Below, piece by piece: positions 1-6,203 of a stretch of 34,873 nucleotides of DNA. The notes beneath the pieces were generated by a model, which searched no databases, was not told the origin of the DNA, and saw only the letters and a list, made by a program, of their open reading frames with translations. Numbering within the stretch: position 1 is the first letter of the stretch; every line of letters starts with the position of its first letter. Source of the stretch: an uncultured Bacteroidales bacterium (lineage in GTDB: Bacteria; Bacteroidota; Bacteroidia; Bacteroidales; Bacteroidaceae). The stretch spans positions 1 through 34,873 of the forward strand of contig CACYQI010000023.1 of assembly GCA_902776455.1 (NCBI GenBank). Direction: 5' to 3'. Made by a program: the position numbers and the translations under genes.

Positions 1-1
1 C

Positions 2-616
2 ATGAGCGTCTTCATCTCCGTCGCCTTCTACTTCATCGGCACAGGTCTCTACACGTTCTACAAGACGCACCCCCAGAGCCTCGACATCACGATGCAGCAA
101 GGCGACGCCATCTTCCCGTACTTCATGATGAGCCAGATGCCCGCAGGCGTAGCCGGACTGCTGATTGCCGCCATCTTTGCAGCCACGATGAGCACGATAT
201 CGAGCAACATCAACTCCGTCTCGACAGCCTTCAGCGTGGACTTCATCCAGCGGTTCCGTCCCTCAATCAAGGACGCGACGCTTCTTCGTGTAGCCCGTTG
301 GACGTGTATCGTCAGCGGACTGATGGGCTTGGGAATCGCCTTGCTGATGGCCACATGGGACATCGCCTCGCTACTCGACTACTTCAACACCATCCTCGGC
401 CTGCTGACGAGCGGCCTCGGAGGCCTCTTCGTGATGGCCGTCTTCTTCCCGCGCATCAAGGGACGAGCCGCCCTGACAGGCTTCATCGCAGGCGAACTGG
501 TCGTCTTCCTCATGTACCTCTACACGGACGTCAACTTCTTCCTCTTCGGAGCAACAGGAATTGTAGTGAGCGTTATCACAGCATGGCTTGTCAGTCATGC
601 TGTAAGTGAAAAGTGA
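2..616 (+). CDS. Sodium:solute symporter (SSS family), 3' part only
   Basis: This is the C-terminal ~204 residues of an inner-membrane Na+-coupled symporter. The window cuts off the 5' end, so the Met at position 2 is probably internal, since family members run ~480-600 residues. Several hydrophobic segments are visible, and the stretch around residues 40-75 (PAGVAGLLIAAIFAATMST followed by NSVSTAFSVDF) matches the conserved late transmembrane region of the family. The next gene is an N-acylglucosamine 2-epimerase, so sialic acid or an N-acetylhexosamine is the likely substrate, but that is inferred from context. The last codons (VSEK, stop) lie in a short-repeat array that continues beyond the stop. 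Confidence 0.85.
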   Translation: MSVFISVAFYFIGTGLYTFYKTHPQSLDITMQQGDAIFPYFMMSQMPAGVAGLLIAAIFAATMSTISSNINSVSTAFSVDFIQRFRPSIKDATLLRVARWTCIVSGLMGLGIALLMATWDIASLLDYFNTILGLLTSGLGGLFVMAVFFPRIKGRAALTGFIAGELVVFLMYLYTDVNFFLFGATGIVVSVITAWLVSHAVSEK

Positions 617-648
617 ATAGTGAAAAGTGAAAAATCAAAGATACAAAG
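604..648 (+). repeat. AGTGAAA-type short-repeat array, solo copy of the four-helix cassette left end
   Basis: Tandem AGTGAAA/AGTGAAT units end in AATCAAAGATACAAAG. The same order (AAGTGAATAGTGAAAAGTG, more units, then AATCAAAGTTACCAAA) occurs at 28270-28314, ahead of the four-helix-bundle gene. Here no such gene and no facing TTTCACT array follows. The array begins inside the symporter gene and supplies its stop codon. Read on the minus strand, the end contains TATCTTTG, which fits a Bacteroidota -7 box. Confidence 0.7.
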
Positions 649-673
649 TTAATTCGTCAAAACATAAATAACC

Positions 674-1849
674 ATGGTTGATTTCAATTTATTGGCCGCT
701 CAGTACAAGAGCGAGTTGCTGGACAGGGTGATGCCCTTCTGGATGGAGAACAGTATTGACAAAGAGTTCGGTGGGTACTTCACGTGCATCGAGCGAAACG
801 GCGAGGTCTATGACACCGACAAGTTCATCTGGCTGCAAGGCCGAGAAGTGTGGATGCTCGCTACATTATATAATAAGGTAGAGGCGCGGCAGGAATGGCT
901 CGATGCTGCTATTCAGGGCGCCGAGTTCCTCAAGAAGTACGGCCACGACGGCCAACTGAACTGGTACTTCTCGCTCGACCGCCAGGGACGTCCGCTCGTG
1001 GAGCCATACAACATCTTCTCCTACACCTTTGCCGTGATTGCCTTCGGGCAGCTCTACAAGGCAACAGGCAACAAGGAGTATGCCGACATTGCCAAGAAGA
1101 CTTTCGACATCGTGCTTGCGAAGCGCAACAATCCCAAAGGCAAGTGGAGCAAGGCGGCACAGGGCGCTCGTGCTTTGAAGGACTTCGCCTTGCCCATGAT
1201 ACTCTGTAATGTCGCTCTCGAGATTGAGGATTTGTTGGAACCAAAGTTCCTGCAGGAGACCATCGATATCTGCCTGCACGAGGTACTGGACGTCTTCTAT
1301 CGTCCCGAGCTCGACCTCGTCGTGGAGCACGTCAGCAAGGACGGCAAGCTCGTCGATTGCCACGAAGGTCGCCTCCTCAATCCAGGTCACGCCATCGAAG
1401 CCATGTGGTTCATCATGGACCTCGGCAAGCGTCTGGGTCGTCAGGACCTCATCGACAAGGCCGTTCACATCGCCCTTCGCGAAGCTGAATACGGTTGGGA
1501 CAAGCAGTACGGCGGCATCTTCTACTTCATGGACCGCCTGGGCCGCCCGCTTCAGCAGCTCGAGTGGGACCAGAAACTCTGGTGGGTTCACATCGAGACG
1601 CTCATCACGATGATAAAGGGCTACGAGCTGACGGGCAAGCAGGAATGCCTCGATTGGTTTATGAAAGTACACGAGTACGTGTGGAGCCACTTCATGGACC
1701 CCGAATATCCCGAGTGGTTCGGCTACCTGAACCGTCGCGGCGAGGTGCTGCTGACGCTCAAGGGCGGCAAGTGGAAAGGCTGTTTCCACGTGCCTCGCGG
1801 CCTGATGCAAGTCTATCAGACGTTGGAGCGTATTGCGGCAAAGCAATAG
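674..1849 (+). CDS. N-acylglucosamine 2-epimerase (AGE/RnBP family)
   Basis: This predicted cytoplasmic enzyme interconverts N-acetylmannosamine and N-acetylglucosamine, a step after sialic-acid lyase in Bacteroides-type nan pathways. It has 391 residues, the usual length for the (alpha/alpha)6-barrel AGE family. Visible family motifs are FIWLQGREVWM (51-61), GRLLNPGHAIEAMWF (232-246, His239), KLWWVHIET (301-309, His306) and EYPEWFGYLNRRGE with KGCFHVPRGL (344-377, His372). GRLLNPGH and KGCFHVPR favour AGE over cellobiose 2-epimerase, which shares the fold. It follows the symporter by 57 bp and precedes the polymerase by 6 bp, so the three may be co-transcribed. The symbol nanE is used for such genes in Bacteroides but is not asserted here. 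Confidence 0.88.
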   Translation: MVDFNLLAAQYKSELLDRVMPFWMENSIDKEFGGYFTCIERNGEVYDTDKFIWLQGREVWMLATLYNKVEARQEWLDAAIQGAEFLKKYGHDGQLNWYFSLDRQGRPLVEPYNIFSYTFAVIAFGQLYKATGNKEYADIAKKTFDIVLAKRNNPKGKWSKAAQGARALKDFALPMILCNVALEIEDLLEPKFLQETIDICLHEVLDVFYRPELDLVVEHVSKDGKLVDCHEGRLLNPGHAIEAMWFIMDLGKRLGRQDLIDKAVHIALREAEYGWDKQYGGIFYFMDRLGRPLQQLEWDQKLWWVHIETLITMIKGYELTGKQECLDWFMKVHEYVWSHFMDPEYPEWFGYLNRRGEVLLTLKGGKWKGCFHVPRGLMQVYQTLERIAAKQ

Positions 1850-1855
1850 CAGCCC

Positions 1856-3277
1856 ATGCCGGAGCCTCAGCGGACATATATTGCCATCGACCTGAAGTCG
1901 TTCTACGCTTCGGTTGAGTGTGTGGACAGGGGACTCGACCCCCTGTCCGCCAATCTCGTAGTAGCCGACGCCAGCCGTACGGAGAAGACGATTTGTCTGG
2001 CCGTATCGCCATCGCTGAAGCGGTACGGCATCGGCGGTCGGGCAAGGCTCTTCGAGGTCTATCAGAAGGCACGCGGCATCGATTTCATCATCGCGCCGCC
2101 GCGAATGGCTCACTACATAGAGGTCAGCAGCCGTATCTATGGCATCTATCTGAAATACATCGCCCCGGAGGACATACACGTCTATTCCATCGACGAGGTC
2201 ATCATGGACGTGACGGCCTACCTCGGCTCGTACCGCATGACAGCACACGAGCTGGCTATCAAGATGGTGCGCGACGTGCTGTCGCAGACGGGCATCACGG
2301 CTACAGCAGGCATCGGCACGAACATGTACCTTTGCAAGGTGGCTATGGACATCGTGGCCAAGAAGATGCCTGCCGACAAGGACGGGGTGCGCATAGCCGA
2401 GCTGGACGAGATGTCGTACCGGCGGACGCTATGGAACCACCGGCCGCTGACGGACTTCTGGCGCGTGGGGCACGGCATAGCAGACAAGCTGGCACAATAC
2501 GGCATCGACACGATGGGCAAGCTGGCACGCTGTTCCATCGAAGGCGAGGAGTTGCTCTATCGTCTCTTCGGCGTGAATGCGGAACTGCTGATTGACCATG
2601 CTTGGGGCTGGGAGCCGTGTACGATGGAGGCCGTGAAGGCCTACCGCCCGGAAACCAACTCCCTGAGTAGCGGACAAGTGCTGCAGTCGCCCTACGACAC
2701 GAAGAAGGCTCGCATCGTGGTAAAAGAAATGGCCGAAGGGATGGCGCTCGACTTGGTGTCGAAGCAACTGGTGACCGACCAACTCGTGCTGACGGTCAGC
2801 TACGATGCCGAATGCCTTACCCGCCCCGAGATACGCGACAACTACCACGGAGAGATAACCCTCAACCACTACGGCAAGCCCGTCCCGAAGCATACCCACG
2901 GCACCTTCAACTTTGCTGAGCCTACTTCCTCCTCGCGGCTCATCATGGAGGGAGCAGCAAAGCTCTACGACCGCATCGTAAACCCCGACCTGTTGGTCCG
3001 AAGGCTGAACCTTACCACGAACCACGTGGTGGGAAGGGCTTCCATAGTACAGAAACAAGAGACTTCGCCGCAACTCGACCTCTTCACGGACTATGAGGAG
3101 CAGGAGGCACAACATCGCAGCCGGCAGGCACAACTCGAAAAGGAGCGCCGGATGCAGGAAGCACAACTCAGAATCAAGCAACGTTTCGGCAAGAACGCCA
3201 TTCTGCGGGGCTTGAACTTCGAGGAAGGAGCCACAGCCAAGGAACGCAACAGACAGATAGGCGGACACAAGGCATGA
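1856..3277 (+). CDS. Y-family DNA polymerase (UvrX/UmuC/DinB-like)
   Basis: This is a translesion DNA polymerase of 473 residues. Catalytic acidic residues are visible at Asp12 (AIDLKSFYASVE) and Asp113-Glu114 (YSIDEVIMD). A fingers/palm region, a helix-hairpin-helix-like stretch (DFWRVGHGIADKLAQYGIDT, ~200-219) and a little-finger domain follow. QLDLF at 406-410 is a textbook beta-clamp binding motif, followed by a charged helix. The domain layout and the YolD-like gene just downstream match the UvrX-type subgroup known from Firmicutes and their mobile elements. No LexA-type operator was seen. It lies only 6 bp after the epimerase, an unexpected metabolic neighbour, so this pair may have been inserted into a sugar operon. 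Confidence 0.9.
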   Translation: MPEPQRTYIAIDLKSFYASVECVDRGLDPLSANLVVADASRTEKTICLAVSPSLKRYGIGGRARLFEVYQKARGIDFIIAPPRMAHYIEVSSRIYGIYLKYIAPEDIHVYSIDEVIMDVTAYLGSYRMTAHELAIKMVRDVLSQTGITATAGIGTNMYLCKVAMDIVAKKMPADKDGVRIAELDEMSYRRTLWNHRPLTDFWRVGHGIADKLAQYGIDTMGKLARCSIEGEELLYRLFGVNAELLIDHAWGWEPCTMEAVKAYRPETNSLSSGQVLQSPYDTKKARIVVKEMAEGMALDLVSKQLVTDQLVLTVSYDAECLTRPEIRDNYHGEITLNHYGKPVPKHTHGTFNFAEPTSSSRLIMEGAAKLYDRIVNPDLLVRRLNLTTNHVVGRASIVQKQETSPQLDLFTDYEEQEAQHRSRQAQLEKERRMQEAQLRIKQRFGKNAILRGLNFEEGATAKERNRQIGGHKA

Positions 3278-3278
3278 T

Positions 3279-3322
3279 TAGTTGAAAGTTGAAAGTTGAA
3301 AATTGAAAGTTGAAAGTTGAAA
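3279..3322 (+). repeat. GTTGAAA short-repeat array
   Basis: About six units of AGTTGAAA/AATTGAAA fill the gap between the polymerase stop and the start codon of the YolD-like gene. The same unit recurs at 21456-21476 (end of the serpin gene) and, on the other strand sense, inside the first M60 gene at 10872-10905. Confidence 0.8.
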
Positions 3323-3502
3323 ATGAACTCTCAAGATACCGACCGGCAGTATGCGGACATCATCGACTTGCCGCATCACGTCTCAGCCAGCCATCCGCAG
3401 ATGTCGATGTGGAACCGGGCCGCCCAGTTCGCGCCATTCGCCGCCCTGAACGGCTTCGAGGAAGCCATCAGAGAGACGGAACAAAAGCCCTTAACACCCT
3501 GA
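3323..3502 (+). CDS. Short YolD-like protein, possibly C-terminally truncated
   Basis: This 59-residue protein carries the YolD-like core: DIIDLPHHVSASHPQMS, then NRAAQFAPFAALNGFEEAI. YolD-like proteins commonly accompany UvrX-type Y-family polymerases and are thought to modulate them. Firmicute relatives are about 100-120 residues, while this one stops soon after the core (QKPLTP), so it may be a natural short form or have lost its 3' part. The ATG at 3323 is preferred over the upstream TTG at 3317, because the TTG is part of the repeat array. No frame continuing the family could be recognised downstream. Confidence 0.7.
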   Translation: MNSQDTDRQYADIIDLPHHVSASHPQMSMWNRAAQFAPFAALNGFEEAIRETEQKPLTP

Positions 3503-3546
3503 AAACGGACTATTATTACTGCAATCCGCTAAATAAACACCCAGGT

Positions 3547-4221
3547 TCAGCCGACGAGTTTCAGTATCTGTCGCTCGGAAGCTTCGGGCAGAATCTTACG
3601 GAACTGCGCGACGAGTTTCTTTAGCGACGCTTCGGGGGAGCAGTCCTGGCAACAGGCCTCTTTGCCATACAGGGCTTCGGGTGTGTTCAGGAGCGACCAG
3701 CCCCAGCCGTACTCCCTGCCCCGCTTGTCGAGGGGATAAACGAAGTCTTCGGTCACGACGTATGTTGCCATCTCCAAGCGGGTGACGTAGCTGTCGAACT
3801 TCGACCGCATGCCTTTCCCGTTGAAGCCGCAAGCCGACCTCAACTCTCTGGTGATGAGGCTTCCCGTGGTCCTGAGTGTATCGAGTATCGTGCCTTCGAT
3901 GGTGTCGTCTTGCGGACGTGGATACTTGCTGCGGCGGTAGTTGCAGAAGTCGCCCCACCACTCGCGGCTGATGAAGCCTGCCTTCTTGTTGAAGAACTTC
4001 CCGTAGAGGCAAGGCATCTCGGTAACGATCTGTCCCTTCCACTTCCACAGCGGCCAGTCCCATCCGCCATCGGCGAACACGACATAGCGGCAGTCCTCAT
4101 CGACGATTTCCTCTGCCGAGAAGCCCGGTATGCCGCTGTCGAGCAGAGGCAGAAAACCGATGTCATCAATAAGCTCCACCACTTCTGCGGCGGAGCTTAT
4201 ACGTGGGAATCTGCCAGTCAC
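3547..4221 (-). CDS. AlkZ-related winged-helix-type protein
   Basis: This 224-residue soluble protein has no signal peptide. Its sequence (DIGFLPLLDSGIPGFSAEEIVD, WDWPLWKWKGQI, YGKFFNKKAGFISREWW, NYRRSKYPRP) matches a family annotated as AlkZ-related in Bacteroidales. AlkZ proteins are DNA glycosylases that unhook crosslinks, but no activity is established for this subgroup, so the role is tentative. The start is a GTG, one base after the rubredoxin stop codon, which implies translational coupling and a two-gene operon. It converges with the YolD-like gene. Confidence 0.6.
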   Translation of the reverse strand: MTGRFPRISSAAEVVELIDDIGFLPLLDSGIPGFSAEEIVDEDCRYVVFADGGWDWPLWKWKGQIVTEMPCLYGKFFNKKAGFISREWWGDFCNYRRSKYPRPQDDTIEGTILDTLRTTGSLITRELRSACGFNGKGMRSKFDSYVTRLEMATYVVTEDFVYPLDKRGREYGWGWSLLNTPEALYGKEACCQDCSPEASLKKLVAQFRKILPEASERQILKLVG

Positions 4222-4222
4222 G

Positions 4223-4381
4223 TTACTCGGCAGCGAATTGGTCCTTACCTACTCCACAGAGCGGGCACACGAAGTCCTCGGGAACTTCCTCCCAAGGCGT
4301 GCCGGGTTCGATGCCTGCTTCGGGCACTCCTACTGCGGGATCGTACTCCCAACCACACACTTCACATACATACTTTGCCAT
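4223..4381 (-). CDS. Rubredoxin
   Basis: This 52-residue one-iron electron carrier is complete. The four iron ligands are Cys6 and Cys9 ([12 protein letters not shown]) and Cys39 and Cys42 ([13 protein letters not shown]), with the usual aromatic core and PWEEVPEDF segment between them. Length and spacing are canonical. Rubredoxins act in the cytoplasm, often in reactive-oxygen defence of anaerobes. It is the first gene of a pair with the AlkZ-related protein (1 bp gap). No clear -7 box was found upstream. The gene is too short for many ORF callers but is unambiguous. Confidence 0.95.
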   Translation of the reverse strand: MAKYVCEVCGWEYDPAVGVPEAGIEPGTPWEEVPEDFVCPLCGVGKDQFAAE

Positions 4382-4527
4382 AGTTGTAATTGATTTAAAA
4401 GGGTTTATACTATAATTGAACGTAAACTCTTCGGGGTTTATTAAAGTCTCATCTTCGCCTCTCCTCTCGCTCTCTCACGTCCTCCTTGCAAGGGAAGGGC
4501 TTAACGTTTCTCCCTGAACGGGCAGGT

Positions 4528-4842
4528 TTATTGGGGGGTGGACGATGAAATCTCGTTCTCCACGACATCGCTCTCCGAGATGAAGCGCAACCCCTTGTAC
4601 ACCACGAGAGTCAGAAGGAAACCGATAATGAGGAGGCATAGGGCGCCACCCCACTTGCGCAAGCTCAAAGCGACGAACATGAGCACGACCTGAAACAGCA
4701 GCAGCAAGGCGGAAAGGCAAAGGCAGACATAGGAAAGTCCGCCCACCATAGCATGGTAGTTAACGCCCACAAAAAGCAGGGGGAAAATGAGTAGCGAAGG
4801 CACGTACCACAATTGCAGCAGAAATGCAAGCTTATTTTTCAT
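4528..4842 (-). CDS. Small multi-pass membrane protein, unknown function
   Basis: This 104-residue protein has three to four hydrophobic segments (about residues 5-25, 30-60 and 66-85), so it is an inner-membrane protein. No family was recognised. The last residues (SSSTPQ) are encoded at the edge of a C-rich repeat (CCCCCCAATAAACC on the coding strand), so the C-terminus may be repeat-derived. A TACCTTTG -7-like box lies ~30 bp upstream of the start. It stands alone between the rubredoxin operon and the gene-free region before nrdD. Confidence 0.6.
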   Translation of the reverse strand: MKNKLAFLLQLWYVPSLLIFPLLFVGVNYHAMVGGLSYVCLCLSALLLLFQVVLMFVALSLRKWGGALCLLIIGFLLTLVVYKGLRFISESDVVENEISSSTPQ

Positions 4843-4874
4843 TTCTCAACGAGATTTATAGTCCAATTCACGAG

Positions 4875-4882
4875 CAAAGGTA
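4875..4882 (-). promoter_or_regulatory. Candidate -7 box of the small membrane protein gene
   Basis: On the minus strand this reads TACCTTTG, a match to TAnnTTTG, ~33 bp before the ATG at 4842. No good TTTG -33 box was seen at the right distance. Confidence 0.4.
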
Positions 4883-5049
4883 CTAAATAAATCTGAATAA
4901 TGGTGCATTCCAAGCAGAAAAGTTTAGCTTTGGCCTCAATTTATTTCATCATGTACCTCAATTGTTGCATAACGCACATGAATAAATTCATAATACATTA
5001 TATATAATTCACAATAAGGCTACACTCCAAGCAGAGCGAAGGTAAGTTC

Positions 5050-5249
5050 TCTCCCTGAGGGGGGAGGCTTTCCTTACCTGGAGTAGGCTTATCATTATAT
5101 CGCCGTACTTCGGTTTACTTCGTCGACCTTCGGTTTTCCCCCTAAAGGGGGAGTTAGAGGGGGTCCGTTCCGTGCTTTCCGTGTGAGATTGATACCCCAC
5201 CCCTAACCCCTCCCCTTCGAGGGGAGGGGAAGGAGGCGGTGGAGAATTG
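5050..5249. repeat. C/G-rich hairpin repeats, GACCCC/GGGGTC family parts
   Basis: The stretch holds CCCCCTAAAGGGGG followed by GTTAGAGGGGGTCC (5138-5170), which is the right half of the terminal-inverted-repeat elements seen at 24841, 30001 and 32120. It then holds GTGAGATTGATACCCC and CCCCTAACCCCTCCCC with a facing GGGGAGGGG (5185-5235). The latter block recurs nearly unchanged at 30681-30725. Confidence 0.7.
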
Positions 5250-5603
5250 TCAGAAGTTTTCGCAACGAGACGCGTTCTGACGGCGTTTTTTTGCTTCTGT
5301 GGCACTTTGGTCCAACGAAAGCGGGAAATGAGCTTATTTTTAATGGCAGTTGGAAATCAACGGGTTACAAAGGGACGTTTTATCGGAGAAAGTTAAGAAA
5401 GTATAAGAACGGCACAAAGCACTGTCAAACGGAACAAAGAATGAGGCTGAAAACTGAACGTTGAGAGGGGAAAGTTAACGTGGAGGAAAGAGCAACATAA
5501 CGTGGAGAATCGACCGACTTAACGTGGAGTGTTGAAAGACATAGCGTGCGAGGTTAGGGATTTCTTCATGGAGAGGACGAAAATAGTGTCAATAATTTTC
5601 GGG
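5250..5603 (+). repeat. Copy 1 of ~360-bp dispersed element with 22-bp-phased AACGTGGAG
   Basis: Landmarks in order are a T-rich stem region (GACGCGTTCTGACGGCGT then a T tract), GGCACTTTGGTCC, GGGAAATGAGCTTA, a variable middle, three AACGTGGAG units starting at 5477, 5499 and 5521, and an ending with AATTTTCGG. The same landmarks occur in the same order at 23891-24255 and 30186-30552. No convincing reading frame was found in it. Confidence 0.75.
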
Positions 5604-6100
5604 AACACACCATTCTCCTTTCGACGAAGCCCCACGCCCTCCCGGCCGCTTCTCCCTTCGGAATCCCCTCCCCCGCCGTCCCGTATGTTGCGTTGCCAAC
5701 GCAACACCACCAACGCCCCTGCTTCCGAACCGCCCGCTCCAGGCCACCAGCCTCGCCTCCGGCATAAGCCTCGTTCAGCTCTGCTTCATGGCCTGCCGAA
5801 CTTTTCTTCCTTCATCCTTCATTCATCATTCACGTCAGCCCGCTCCCCTACCCTCGAATGCCGAGGAGATAATCCTGCTTCCTTCATCCGTAATTCCACG
5901 TTTTGGGAGACTTTTCCCCTTTTGGGAAACAATTCTTCGCCCTTCTTCATCAATTCTTATTTCTTAATTCATCATATATTCAAGCACAAATATACTTTTT
6001 GGAAAACTTTCTGTTTGACCAAACGCTATTAAACGAATGAAGCTTAACGACTTAACTTTTTGTTTTGGAAAACTTTTATTTTTTTTCAACTTTTCTTGTG
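5604..6100. other. Gene-free stretch before nrdD with small repeats
   Basis: No plausible gene was found. A perfect 8-bp stem (GTTGCGTT / AACGCAAC) lies at 5687-5705. TTCATTC-type short repeats lie near 5805-5832 and 5940-5980. Four related TTTTGG(A/G)(A/G)A(A/G)AC motifs start at 5901, 5920, 5997 and 6063. The rest looks unconstrained. Confidence 0.5.
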
Positions 6101-6106
6101 ATTTAT

Positions 6107-6138
6107 TTTGGTCAAGTCAGAAAGTTTTTCTACCTTTG
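6107..6138 (+). promoter_or_regulatory. Promoter of nrdDG
   Basis: A TTTG -33 box (6107-6110) and a TACCTTTG -7 box (6131-6138) are separated by 20 bp, a near-ideal Bacteroidota promoter. A second TACTTTTG at 6161-6168 could be an alternative -7 box. The leader to the nrdD ATG would be about 60 nt. Confidence 0.75.
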
Positions 6139-6203
6139 TAGTCGTTTTCGAAAGATAGCGTACTTTTGCTCGAAAGAAAAGACTAAACAACACAATACAC
6201 ATT

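Noticed and set aside
866-2248. Long minus-strand open frame (460 codons) across the epimerase and polymerase
   Set aside because: It is antisense to two clear genes in GC-rich DNA and has no family likeness.
5477-5529. AACGTGGAG repeats as a small CRISPR array
   Set aside because: The repeat is only ~9-12 bp with 10-13 bp gaps, no cas genes are present, and the spacer-like parts are too short.
5529-6032. 167-codon frame upstream of nrdD
   Set aside because: It is Pro/Ser-rich and low complexity, crosses repeats, and has no family likeness.
6161-6168. Second TAnnTTTG box as the main nrdD promoter
   Set aside because: The paired TTTG would be 22 bp away and overlaps the first -7 box. The upstream pair with 20-bp spacing fits better, so this is noted only as an alternative.
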